A stretch of 64,000 bases of DNA from contig NW_020312092.1 in the NCBI RefSeq assembly GCF_002999335.1, forward strand, positions 62,001-126,000, given 5' to 3'. Position 1 is the stretch's first letter, and the number at the start of each line of letters is the position of its first letter. Origin of the DNA: Cyclospora cayetanensis. Its lineage: Eukaryota; Apicomplexa; Conoidasida; Eucoccidiorida; Eimeriidae. Below the pieces are notes generated by a model. That model worked only from the letters and a program-made list of their open reading frames with translations, was not told where the DNA came from and ran no database searches. The position numbers and the translations under genes are program-made. Positions 23,751 to 36,150 of the stretch are shown piece by piece.

Positions 23751-26216
23751 GTGCTAACTGCATGCACGGCCGTACGCCGATGCTTCCAGTGCGTGGTAGC
23801 CGTCGAACATAATTGCTTCAAAGTTTATCGCCAGTAGGCGATGCTGACCTGCATGGCTGTACAAATTGAAGCAGTCAATCTATTTGTCGAGGAGTTACCA
23901 GCTCTTTGGGATTTGTTAGTTATGCAAACGTTAGTCTGGTATACGCAGTGTGCGGTATTTGTGGCATGCTACCAGACTGTGTAGCAGGTGGCTGTCATAG
24001 TTCAAAGCGCCAAGTTTCTTCAAATGGCTCGCCTTTTTACATTTTATAAGACGTTCTTCCCCTACTAATCATATTTTTAGCTACTAATAGAGCAGGGAAG
24101 TAGTGTTCTGGGAGCAGTGCGAACTGGAAGGAACTTGGCCGAGTCAGCGACTCATGAAAGGCGCAGCTTTGCAGGTCCGAGGGGGCCCATCATCTTCCAT
24201 CTAATACTAGAAATTTTACTGCGAAATTGAATTGCGAGAAGGATGGTACTTCAGAGGCATGTAAGCATGCACTCGAAAAACCGAGCACAAGGACACTTGT
24301 GTGCAAACCCAGGCAACCGCACCATATACGTCTTCTTACGTCGAATCTCTTTTGTAGTTCTTCGTGGCTCTAGGTGAACTTGGGAGGCGAGAAAGACTTA
24401 AGACTTGCTTGTCCTGTAGCGTTGTCATCCAGATCATTCCGAATGGTTCACAGCTCTGTATCCCATGTAGCAATGCCACGCTGATGTGGTGTTGAAACTT
24501 AGATCCTTTCCATACGATAGCAAGCAAAGTAGAGAGACAGAGGCACTATGCCCATCTCAACCTGCGTGCTGAATGTGTGTTGAGCAAGCCCGTCCGAAGC
24601 ATGCTCCGCAGCACACTGCCTCGTGCGAATGCAGCACGGCGTTCCTAAACAGATCTGCCCTTCCATCGTTTCCCGAAGTTTCGTAGCAAAGAAACAGCGA
24701 AAACAGAATACTCGTGCGGCTTTTTTGCATGGCATCGCGGCGTTTCTGGGCACAGAAGGCATGTCTCATCGGAAACTGTATACCAGTACAGAACCGTACA
24801 CAGTTAGCCAGGTGTAATGACAGCCACAGCACAGCGGGTGCCATGTGCACCAACTTGCATCACAATTCCCAATGCTGGGCTTGAGTTCTGCCTTGACATT
24901 TAGCACGATTTCTACATCGTGTACAGATTATTGCTGGATCCCCCACTGCTTGATCCCTTTGGCGGCATATCTCCCTTGAGATGAGAGACCAATCTGGGGC
25001 GAAGGCCAAAGTCGAAACATTCAGATGTAGGCTGTTTGCCCAAATATATTTGTAAACAATCCTATTCTATTCCATAAACAGATGCGGTAAGAAAACCATG
25101 TAGCCCCAGCCGCCCGAATTGTGGAGGGGTCTCACCAATGTGGCGCCTTGTTCGGAATGTCTACCTGCATTTTTGGTTGAATCCACCAGGCGACAATTTT
25201 GACGGCTGTCTCAGGAGCGACAGCTGTCTACTTTGCCGGCGTTGTCGCTGTTAGCATCATGCGACCATGCGATGTTCCACTGAGTAGGTTTAACAAAGCT
25301 TGTTTCCTTCTACACGCAATAGACTCGCGATATTCAGATCTTTGGCTCATTGGCGCCATTCTTCTTGTAAGACTGCAGGAGCCCCCGAGCATATAGCAAT
25401 GGGAAACCATATTGTCACAGAGCTTGCCGGCCACATACACAGCCGACAAGATGAAGCAGCTCGGATTCCCAGCAAGCGTACGGCGACATTTGCTTCACTC
25501 CCATTTTTCGCCAGGTATCAGGAGCTCAACTTCAGCTGTGGTTTGAAGTGTCCCTGTTAGCACTCGCTTTTATTTGGATGAGCGCGGGGACAGTTATGGT
25601 CAGTTCAAATATGCAATGGGAAGACAAAGAAGGTGCCAAACAAGCCCTGTGCAGATAAACATGTCTACAACTTGTGAGGTTACCGCGCCGCTACTTTGGT
25701 GGAGCACGTTTGTCACGGTAGGTATGCATAGGTGTTGTTAACGAATTCAAGCCGCCAAAAAACGCGAGAGCAGGTCTCTCTGTTCTGGTGTGGTGCGATT
25801 GGGGGTGTCTTCTTCCTCTTGTCTATCGTCCTTATACCAATGTTCTTAGCTGGAGGGAGAACCCCACAGATATTGTAACTAACAACACGAATTTATTGTC
25901 GACATGCGACAATGTTTCGCAACGCTATTCGATGTACCCCTTTACCTGCTATCCCATTAACAAAATGCCACTATAATAAAACAATACAGCGGTTGCATGT
26001 TGCAACAGTGATTGATTCTACACATCTTGGGCAAAAGTGCACTCGCGCGCATATCAGCTGATGCGCTCTGCGCCTTTATGGTACCAATACACATAATATT
26101 ACACTACATGCGCATAGTTGGTTGTTTACCTCCACTCGCGAAGTTCCCCTCTGGTATTACAAAATCGACGAGATGACCTGAGGAGTTTCATATGCACACG
26201 ACATTACTACTTCGCT
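23751..26216. other. intergenic, no gene seen
   Basis: Short frames on both strands have no motif and no coherent splicing. The minus-strand gene ending near 26217 should have its 3' UTR here. Confidence 0.5.
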
Positions 26217-28855
26217 TCACCCAACGAAAAGAAACAAGCCATGCAGCATAGTACAACTTTCTGATGCAAACCCTGTAACGGACGCGTGCGAGGATAGCCG
26301 CATACCATTATGATAAACACAACGACGCGGTGAAAAAAGCAAAAGTGCCTTGGAGTCATAAATTACGGTCCCTCTACATCTGCGCACGGCAGCCTCGGCA
26401 GCTTCAAATGATCCAAAACGAAGGACGAAAAGCCCATCATTATTCAGCACCAAACGATTCATGAAAAATCTGCATCAAGGCAAAACCGCACAGCAAATAA
26501 GGGGCACTGAGAGTCAGTGTACTACAAAGTACTGAAAATCTGATACAACAGCATGGCCATTGGTGGACATGGAGTTCAGAACTCAACGAAGCCTACTTCT
26601 TAACTACATGATGACCCAGGTCACAGTTGTTTGTAGTCAAGCCGAACAGGCTGCCGAAATTCTGCCGATCGCCTATGCCTTCCTGAGCGCACAAGCTGTC
26701 CTCATAGGGGGCAGGGCTTCGGCTGCACGTGCATTTTGTTGTCAACTCCTACGAATCGGTACCACCGGTGCACGATGCAATGGAAAAACTGCATGCGAAT
26801 ATGTGGAACTTACCTCCATCGGTGGCCTTAGTGCGCGAGGTACAAACACGTTTTCATCAGTAAAGACAGAGACAGTATTCTGCCACTGGTATGACTCATC
26901 GTTAGCCCCTGCACATAGCGATATTCCCTTGGCCTTGTGCTCGCGCTCGTCGGAAAACCGGACTCTGTCGAGGTCAGCAATATCTATTTTTCCCTTGCTC
27001 GTCCCAAAACGGCAATCTAGTGTAGTATCGCTGCTTCCGTAGTTTAGTGTCTCGCTCCCTGGCACATTAGGAACAGCGTCTACAGAAGGCACTTTCTCGT
27101 GCAATGGCAAGACAAAGAACGGCTCTGGTGCGTCCGAGCGCGCTTCAACAAGGAGTTGGTCATAGCCAAACAGGCCTGGATTGGTCATGCGGATGCGGCA
27201 GGTGCCAGGCTTTTGTCTGTTATTTTCCGAATCCTGGACTAATGCAAATGCCAATATGCGAGCAATTTCTGGGGACACAGAAACACACATTGCTGTGAAA
27301 TAAACACTACATCCCCCATAGCGTCAAAATCCACCACAGCCAAAAATGCCACACATCAGATCTGTTGAAATTATAGCCAAGTTCCATACCATCAGGAGTC
27401 AGAACAAAAGGCAAGTTTGTTGCGATGAGTGTCTTCTTGACTGCAGCATCTTCGGGATATACAAGGCGATCGATGCAGGGTACTCCAAATGTCCGAAGAT
27501 ATGTACTGCACGCGTTCTCTTTTTCCTGAGTTGAGCTGAATTCTGCAGGGTAGCCGTTGGCAAATACAAACACCAGCGGCAGTACAGGAGCGGAAATGAA
27601 AAGCGCAAATGTGTTCAGGCATCCTGTGTTCATGCTCTACCATGATTGTCGATTTTAGTTTCAATGGCGTTGGCAAAACTAAAGGGTTGTAAACCGGTTG
27701 TAGCATACCTGCTAAAGCGAAAATGGGGGAAAAGCGTCTCTCCAGCTTATCCTTAATGGCCTGTTCCCCCTTAGCTTGCATGGTATTCTAAACACACATT
27801 ACCAATCGCAGTGGGATAGGGTGAGTTCGGCGTCAAATAATCTGTGTACTACACCTTCAAGAATGCAAATAAATAACGAACGGGTACGTACGTCATCTGT
27901 TTGATCAAGAGTTCGCAAGCGGTCATCAAAAATCTCCAAGTTTACAATCGTTCCACAGCCGGAAAATGCCTGCGAAGCAAACGAATAACAACCAGAACCT
28001 CTTAATCCTTTTAAAAGACGGGCACTGCCGGTGAAAAAAAGTACCAGAGTCCGTGGGGCTTCACACCTTGCATATGACATCCGTTAGGATGTTGCGGGGG
28101 GCGTGCGGAAGGTTTGAAAGAAACACAAGATTCTTCGATCTGGTGCCAGGTGTAGGAATCGAGGGATCCTGCCAATCAACCACCAATTCCCCAATTCGTT
28201 TCTGAGAAGACAGTGCGTAAGAGGTGAACAGGATGGGTGGGTGAAACGGTCTCCACTCCCTACCATATCTAAAAATAGAGTAAGGGCCTCAAAATTACAT
28301 TTCCACTGAGTTCGCAGAAGCTTATGCATCACTTGCCTCGGTCAGACGTGTCGGCGTTGGCGGCCTTGTAGCGATTTCCCTCAAGTATCCCTGTGAATCT
28401 TCCGCTAGAGGGGCTGTATATTTAAATCGCCTCTGCAGCTCACTCTCACACGTTGCTGAGCCCGTGCGGTCTAGACGCCTTAAATTCTGCTGGGCTCGTT
28501 GAGCGCTCAAGATCTGGGCCCCTACGGTATAGTCGCCCATAATCGACTGCGGAATGCCGTCGCCAACTTCATCTTGCTGACAAACAGAAGAGAGGCAAGA
28601 TTGAGTATCAGCGAGTAATGTGCATTCAGCATCTGCAAAGAGCCCTAAACTAATAGTTTGCCGAGCATAAGAAACCGTCGGTGCCCCTGTTCGACATGTA
28701 TTCATTCATGGGCACAAGGCAAAGGGCTGTAGTGGGCGTACGATGCAGATACGCTCTGCTGATACTTTGGAAAGCCGTAGAAAATGATGCGGATCCACAA
28801 TATCGAGGCTATCCGAAAGGAGCTTCGTGAGAGAGTCCCGATGCTCCTCTGAGGA

Positions 28856-28894
<39 letters not shown>

Positions 28895-29653
28895 ACACAC
28901 ACACACAAGCCAGTCAGATCCTTTCCTTTGCGTCGGTTGCCCAATGCTTGCGGGGTGGTGCATAAGCAAAGCAAGTTCAAAGACGTAGCGGGTAAGTAAA
29001 AGCCTCCAAAGTGACTCTCACATACGTGGCACGATTTTCCCGATATCTCGAATAACAGTAAGCTTGTTCTGCGCACGTGGAGTCTTCTTTAGCCCCTTGT
29101 ACGCCTTCAGGCGCATAGCCACGCGCTCAAGCTGGCGGTCGGTGAGGCACTCTGAACACTGCCTGACAAACTGTGAGTAACTGAATCCACAACTAGAAGA
29201 GGGCCCATCAGATTCTGATTGCCCTCCCAAACCAGTGCTCATCTGCCTGATCCGCCTCCTTTGAACGTATTCGTCCCATCCGAGTTTGCAAGCTACACTG
29301 CTGCCTGCAGCGATCCCCCATATCTTAGAGTCTAGTCTCGTTAGAGTGACAGGGAAAAGCCACTGCCTACAAGAGAAGCACGAAGCTTTGCCTTCGAGTG
29401 CTGAATACCGGCCACCACGGCAAGTAAACGCCTTAAGGAGGTTGTGGTCCCTGCTTACAGGCAAGGCCTTCGACGGCTTCTGTATGGTCCGTGGGGAGCT
29501 GCATCCAGCACATTTAATATGCTGTTGACACAGTGCCGAGTGAAGAGTGGAAGTCGCAAACGACACCAAGTGGCATCGCCGCCGTGGGGCGTAAGCAATG
29601 ACTTCTTCAACATCAAGCTTTAGGAGCGGCGACAAAGCAGCGACGGAGCACAT
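26217..29653 (-). CDS. multi-exon RNA-binding protein with RRM-like segments
   Basis: Minus-strand exons that close in phase: 29653-29026, 28848-28742, 28576-28337, 28201-28067, 27969-27892, 27787-27709, 27542-27390, 27268-26814. A further exon from 26682 is likely. The ORF at 26462-26217 holds a strong RRM RNP1-like half (GLFVLRFGSFEAAEAAV), but its junction was not resolved. An earlier RRM-like half reads NLVFLSNLPHAP, then CGTIVNLEIFDD across a splice. The N-terminal ~130 residues are basic, with Ser, Arg and hydrophobics, compatible with an organelle-targeting leader, then a helical LTDRQLERVAMRLKAYKGL segment. The intron 28336-28202 uses a GC donor (GAG|GCAAGT) with a normal AG acceptor. 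The intron 29025-28849 contains a CA/TG microsatellite. The product is probably RNA-binding. The exact family, substrate and location are not known. Confidence 0.55.
28858..28912. repeat. CA/TG dinucleotide microsatellite
   Basis: A near-perfect CA run with one 'cat' interruption. On the minus strand it is a TG run immediately upstream of a 3' splice site, inside an intron of the RNA-binding protein gene. It makes Cys/Val repeat frames that are not proteins. Confidence 0.85.
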
Positions 29654-30649
29654 GGTTTTGTGCAATCATCAGAATTTCCATAAATTGCGACTCATCAGGA
29701 CTAAATTGATCGGAGCTCGCGGGAGAGGACCACGTAATACCTCTAGGTGGGGTAGAGGGCACGGATATGCCCCTTTTCTTTAGCTGAATACAGAGCCTTC
29801 AAGCAAAAATGTTTCTGCGCATTGTATTGTTTGTTGCAACATGTCCCACAAACGAGGCGTGTTCACTTGTGTATGCGTTCGCAGACTGCTTCAGGCAGTC
29901 ACCTCTCCCTCGCATGCCGTGGAAGCATTTGAGGGATTCTGAACTGCAGTTGCAAAAAGTGCTGTGATCTGTGGACCAAAGTCTTTGAGCTTACTGGGTA
30001 CTTTCATGTTGGATCCCAGCTTTCGACTCCGTCTTAGATATTGGATGTCGCTCTCGAAGTCACCCTGGAAGAGTCCCAGGGCCTCTCCTAATATACACCC
30101 AAAGCTGCATGCCACCATCGCCGCTCAGAATCTTGATGTATTTAAATGCTTACAAACTGCAAAAATGGGACCAGGTTGATGCAGAGACTGCCTTCTCTGA
30201 CCATTCCACAGTTCTGTGTCCCTTCTCGTGAAACAAGCCGTCTCGAAGTTCACAGTGTATGGGTGACTTCCATCATTATTTGCCATGTCTAGGGCATGGA
30301 TAAGCAGCAAAATGCCTTATAAGTCGCTGGAGTGATACCAGGTACACCGCAGATGTAAGCACGCACATCCTCCCACGGCCAATAGAAGAAAATCCTAAAT
30401 CTCTTCTTGCGTGCAGGGTAACAAAATGGGGCCTTCCACCAGGGTACACAGTGCGGTATACGTTTTGTTACCACAAGTGTCGGTACAAGCTGTGGACGTG
30501 CGGAAATCGTTGCTCCTATCGTTATCTTCTGCCGTTTTAGCGGCTTGAATTACACCTGCACGCATTTAACCAGATATAATGTACAACTGACAGTTAGCAA
30601 CGAATTTGCTCATTAATGTTCCTGTCCGTATATCGAATTTAATACAGGA

Positions 30650-31030
30650 GCCTATAAGCTCAATACAAGAAGACGCAATGTGTGTTTTTGTGCACGCTAG
30701 ATGATGTGGGAGACAAACTGGGAATGCTCAGACTGCTTAGAGGGTTCATTGTGTCGGAGCTCTGAGTGCGACGAAGAGCGGAAGGCGCAAGTTTTCTAAG
30801 GAAGACTCAAAAATATTCTATCAAGCATGGCCGGTGTTTGTTGTTAAAAGTCTTCACACAGAGGTCTTGGTAGGAGCTTTTCCGGTGGCTGCAGTGTATG
30901 GCTCAAATGCAGCTGCTCCGCGCTCATCCACTGGCAGTGAATGCAGTGCAACATTAGGCCTCCAGCACAGCAGTTATATGGCTATGATTAAGTCATTTGT
31001 TAATTCAGCAATTTGATTTTGGCAATAGGT
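30650..31030 (+). repeat. dispersed repeat, first segment, copy 1
   Basis: It starts with a 'caatacaagaagacgcaat' segment and ends with 'gattaagtcatttgttaatt' followed by 'cagcaattt'. In between is a 'tcatccactggcagtgaatg' segment. The same ordered blocks occur at 51490-52000 (+), in reverse at 47930-47350, and partly at 54310-54660 (+). Identity is estimated by eye and patchy. No intact frame is left here. Confidence 0.6.
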
Positions 31031-33464
31031 TGGTACTATCTCTCCATAGACGGAGACAGACGATTCTATCACGCACGTGAAGGGCAGCAGAGACCTGACT
31101 GAAAAGTAATGAATGCAGTAGCTACAAAGCTGGTAGCAAGGCATGACTTGTTGGTCGATAAGCGGTAATGGATGCGTCCACGAGGCTAAGCCGACCAGAA
31201 AAGTATCACGGTTTTAAGGATGGGCAAGGACTGACAGTTTTCCTCAGGGGGTCAAAGACGTACCTCACTCTGTCCCACCAGAGAAAGACAAAGGGATGCC
31301 CTTCGCGGCTTTGATAGGAGGCACAGCGTTTCAATTGTGAACTAATTCATAAAGGGAAAGTCGTCTGCAAAGCTTACTACAGTACAAACCATACGAGCCT
31401 TGACTCATCGGGTTTTGCGGAGATCTGCTCAACAGAAGGCTCTGGCAGAAGTGAGACAGTCTCACCGAGGGAGTCGCTATCACGAACTCGTTCAACCGAG
31501 AAATATGAAATGTTGTTTTCAATAGCCGTGACGCAAACAACAGTTGCTTTATCAATGGTTAATCTCAGGTCTACCTGATGTGTCAGGTCAGTCGGTCCGA
31601 TGTGGGCAACGATCCAGCATGTAAACACTCAAAGGATGTAGCTCTTTCATATGATAAACTAAGTTAGGTTCCGGAGAAGAGACGCCCACTTCCTGCGTCT
31701 TTGGACAAAAGAAAAGCCAAATCAGGATGTAGAACATATGGATTTCAATGATGCATTAACAAGCTCTAGTCTACGGTGTAATGCCGACGGGAAAAGGGAG
31801 CCAGAGGCAACCCGTGCTCCTAGCAGCAAAAGATAAACCCCACAACGAATCTGCTATTCTGGGAAATCAGGAAGTGCAACCGCATGCGAAGAACCAAACA
31901 ACTTAATCCACGGGACTCGTCCCGGCGGAACCATGCTGCTTGGTGAGCAAAGAAGGTGCATTAGTGAAGTGCAAAACATTCCACCCAGGCGGTGACAGGG
32001 TAAAGGGGGCTAAAGAGGACTGAGTCGCTTACAAGTACTCACCACCGGTCGATTCTGCACTTGTACGAGTCCACGTAGTGGTGAAAAATTGCCAGCAATA
32101 TAGAATTTGACACTGGATGCGAAGTGGATTCGCTAATCAAGGAAACCGTGCCCGATTGTATTTAGGCTGTTTACTTGCTAGTGCAGTCCATAAGCCTCAT
32201 AGTCGCTGAGAGCCAGCAGAACGCAAGGACTGGCAAGGCTACTTCAGTTAAATGCCAGCTCGACTCGGCATTGGTCCTAGCAGTAGGTCGGTGACGTTTC
32301 TATTGAACCCGTGTGCCAGGCCGTAATTCTAAGTGTGCCATGGGTGACTCAATGGAAGGCGCGCATGCGTCCACAGCTGCACGCTGTGGAGGTCTGCGTG
32401 CTGGAATGCGATAGGAAGCGACGCTTCCTGGTTTCTTGCATAGCCTCTCTTAAGCTATGATGAGCGGGGTAGAGTCAACGCCTTACCAAGGTGAAGCAGA
32501 ACCTTTGTGCGGGCACCTCAGCAGCGCAATAAGAAAAGACGGTAGTGAGCATGCATCCCGTCTTTGTGACTCTGTAACTGAATCTTTACTAGGGAATTTG
32601 ATCGAGATTTTGGCTGAGAACAGCGCGAATGGCACACATGAAGGTTCGCAAATGTTCCAAGTAGTGACAAGCTGCAAGCAGGCTAACTTCCTGATGGCAG
32701 TCAAGCCCACCGTCGGACCTAAATCCACGGGTCGTTACCATGCTATGCTCGGCGATATGTAGGAGCTCCATAGCATACGGAGGAGATGCACTGATAGGAA
32801 TATGATTTGTACACGTGCGTTAGCGTTGGCCCCTCTACAAGATTACTGTGAAGCAGTCCTCGATGTATAATATTGGCTTATTACCCGAGAAACTACATGG
32901 ATCAGCAGTTGACTTGCCACTTGAAATCTCATTCCTCTTTACTTATCTCCTTTTACCTTGATAACCGAACATGAAACTGTGGCCTACCGTCGCACTTAAA
33001 AAGGGGGGTATTCCTGTCCGTCGAATGGGCATGTTAATGCCCCAGCTGAGCCGCAGGAGCACGCAGATCGGGCTCCTTCTGAGCAAATCAAGCTCGGGTG
33101 GATGGCTGTCTACATGCTAGCGTTTTGATATTCAGCTGAAATATTCAATAGAGCGTACTTCGCCTACGGCGTGAGCTTCAGCCGTCGCGGGGCAAGAAAT
33201 GGTAAGTGAGGGAACCAAGTGTTAGTAGTTGATAAAGACGATTGTGGTTTTGTGACTCCGTATTTTGGGCGCAGGAATTGAGGCAGTTCTGGCAAGAAAT
33301 GAAGCAAAAGAAAAACGTGGCTATTACCTCTGCGCACCTGCAAGGACGAAGCAAAATTCAATATGATGGTAGCCTATTACAGTAAGTTTACCCTATATTT
33401 GATCTTACAGCTGCTCCTTTGGCTAATATACTTATGGAAGCGCATGCTATGAGGCGGGCAGAAG

Positions 33465-33760
33465 CCTGATGCCGCAGAATGGTTATAAGCCGCCTTATTC
33501 TATTACATTTGCTTTGCCGGCTTATGCGCGCCAAAATTTCGGTCCTCAGATGCTAGTAACATGTCGGTGGGTGCAAGAACGCGCAGGCTGTGAGATAGAT
33601 AGAAGAGACTGATGCCGCAGCTAGGACGCTTTGGGGCCGCCTTACTGCTTCTCCCACAGGTGCATTGCCAGCTTAAAAGCGTCTTATATTTCCGATTTCC
33701 GGATACTAGTGACACAGCGGTGAGACCACTTAGCTCCCAGTAAGCTACGGGTTTTTAAAA
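33465..33760 (+). repeat. diverged tandem duplication, unit about 145 bases
   Basis: Unit 1 begins at 33465 and unit 2 near 33609. Both start with 'ctgatgccgcag', contain 'gccgcctta' and 'tgccggctta'/'tgccagctta', and end with 'gatgctagtaacatgtcggtg' versus 'gatactagtgacacagcggtg'. The units are diverged but clearly colinear. Confidence 0.55.
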
Positions 33761-34199
33761 GCAGCAAAATTACTTGTTCTTATCATTGTTTCACCAAAAA
33801 ACAGCAGCAGTGTCTAATGCAGAAAAATTTACGCGGTGTAGTGAGGCGCGAAGAGAATGCCGACATTATTGATGATGGCTATATCTTGCTCTTTAGACGG
33901 ACTTTCAGTATTTAATGTCTCCTATGAGGAACTTCCAGGACATTGATAACCCTAGAGTGGCTCGCTCGCTTGGGAGCTTTCTGCACTGCGTTACAGCGAA
34001 GTTGATCACGGGTGCAGCCACTTTGGTTGCCGATTAGCTCCCGTGATGCCCCAGCAATTCTCTAATGTGCAGCGCAAATGCCTTTGTCGGTGATGGTTCA
34101 AATTTATATCGCGATTGCGTTCTTCTCAAGCTCTCGCCGCTCATGCATCCGCGACTAGTGCCCAAATTCAGCCAGGCAACGGGGTGAAGCACTGACACG

Positions 34200-36150
34200 T
34201 TGTGGATGGCCTGCTATGATGTAACACAAATCGAAAAATCCGTAGCCCGTACATTTCAAGTTTTCTACGGGCTGCTTTGCTTAAAAACACGACCATGCAC
34301 TTTCAGGCCACACTGGAATCTACACCACCATGCAAAAGCCGTTCGGTCCTTCTGGCGGCCTGGGATGTGTCCCACGGAAAAGGATTATGCACTGACATGC
34401 TCATATTATCAGCACCTTAAGTGTCAAGTTTTCCTGATTGGGCCTTTGCAAAGCCTCCATTTCGTGAAAAGAATCTGGACAGAATTGATTATGAACTTAC
34501 TTGCAGGACTCGTAGAGGACCCAGCAAAAACGTTCGTTTCGCCCTCTAGCTTAAGCTCTGTGACGGCTCAGGGAGTCTCCAACTATTCTTGGCTCATGTC
34601 TGATGGCTTTTTCGATTCCATCGACGTAGCGCGACCGCTAGAGGTGCGCAGCTCGTTGGTAGTCTTTTTTGGCGTGGGACTACCAATAGACCATTCGTGT
34701 GACCCCTGCAAACTACTCCAAGGCGCAAAGAGAGAGAGCACCTACCTAACTCTTCTGCAGCGTTTGCAACTCCATGCTCATGAACGTCAGTGAGGTCCCT
34801 CGATTCCTCCCTTGTGCTGAGTAGGGGCTATAAAAGAGCAGTGAACGGGTCTACCCGTTAATCGCTTCCATCCCTGCTTTATAGCGAGGAGCCCCTTTCC
34901 TATCCGCGGCTGTACTGGTAACCTGGGATCAGCAGCCACCCTAAGATGCAGCAGGGTTTAGAAAAGAAACTGAATTACGCACGCGAATGTATGCGTAAAG
35001 CTCAAGAGAGCCAAGCAGCGAATAATGGTAAGCGGAGGTTGGCTGTGTAATTCGAGGCTGGATTGTTTGAGGCAGATCACCAGGCTTACTAGGTGCACCA
35101 ATAACTTGCCAGAGAAAGACGTTTGAGGCCAGTTAAGTTGCACTGAATAGGTAGTGAGCCACAAATAATCCTTTTCTTCCTCTATGGACTTCGCCGCAAA
35201 ATGGCGGTGCCGCAGAAATATCAATATTGCTTCCGAACGGAGCGCTCCAAAACTCTCACTAATTCTTGGACTTCGCTACGCTGACAAGTGACATGTTTGT
35301 AGGCAACGGGGTAGTATGTAACCGTGGATGTGCTGGATGCTAGGACAAACGAGCACCGAGGAAACATTTGGCACGAGTTCCTAGTAAAAATAGGGTAGGG
35401 CATGCCAGCCCTAATGGCTGACGGAGGAGCAGTTGCGGGCTTCATTACCTGCGGAAGACTTTGCGTTCTTGCTTGGCTTACAACGCTAGTCTCCACGCAA
35501 AGAAAATCTCGTGCTTCTCTTTAGTTGTCCTTCCCCAGCAAAGGCTTGGCCTCAACTAGCTGCCTTCATGAATATCTGATGCCTGGAAAGTTGCCGTTCA
35601 TTGTTGTCCACATGTTCTCTGCCTCCAGGTTGGTTGGCAGGCACTCCCAGTTACCTTTCTGTTACGTTCTTCCATTTGTCTCAGTCTAGGATTGGATCTC
35701 GACTGAGCTGTATGGGCGAGCTGCACTGGCATGCAGACGTTTCTCTACTACGTGATGACGTACTGCTAAGCTAGTGTGTATTTTGATGCCTTTCGAACCT
35801 TCTATTTGTCCTCTGCTTCCACGCAACCGGAAGCTCTCACAGGGACAGCGAGCCACCGCGCCTCAGCGGTCATGGTAGCTTGGTCCCTCGTTCGCTGGTG
35901 GGTCATATGTGTATCTTTATCCCAGTCAATTAATTTTGGTTGATGCACACATTCGCATTTCTGATTGAAACGTGCTTCTGCTTTCTGCCTGCCTCTGGAG
36001 TGACGAGCGGGCGTGAGCTCTATTCCAGTCCCGCACGCAGCTCGTTTTGCGCGAGGAGTGGAAAACGAGGGCACACGCTGTGATTGGGGGTGGAAGGTGT
36101 AGCGGGCTAAAATACGCTCAAATGCACTCTATTACACCGGTCCTATTGAG
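34200..36150 (+). pseudogene. decayed repeat/gene-family block, copy A
   Basis: Colinear with 52270-54230 over about 1.9 kb. Shared landmarks include a spliced-looking exon start (GHTGIYTTMQKP here, GHIVIHTTVEKL there), a segment ending ARECMRKAQESQ just before a GTAAG donor (ARDCMHKAQERQ there, also before GTAAG), 'gtgcacca.taacttgcc', 'gagttcctagtaaa', and 'tttgtcctctgcttccacg'. In this copy an in-frame stop precedes the KAQE segment, so it is probably a broken copy. A 197-codon plus frame (34200-34793) and minus frames at 35221-35496 and 35802-36074 overlap the block; which strand was coding is not settled, but the conserved donor favours plus. The gene family is unknown. Confidence 0.5.

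Larger units (their letters stand above)
29654..34199. other. gene-poor region with decayed repeats
   Basis: No confident gene. A 75-codon minus-strand ATG frame (30118-29891) and a 101-codon plus-strand ATG frame (32457-32762) look weakly protein-like but match nothing I recognise. A repeat copy lies at about 30650-31030 and a diverged tandem duplication at 33465-33760, listed separately. The rest looks like decayed non-coding DNA. Confidence 0.5.

Noticed and set aside
28706..29076. Open frames with long Cys-Val runs on the minus strand.
   Set aside because: The runs are the TG microsatellite inside an intron; only the part after the 3' splice site at 28848 is exon.
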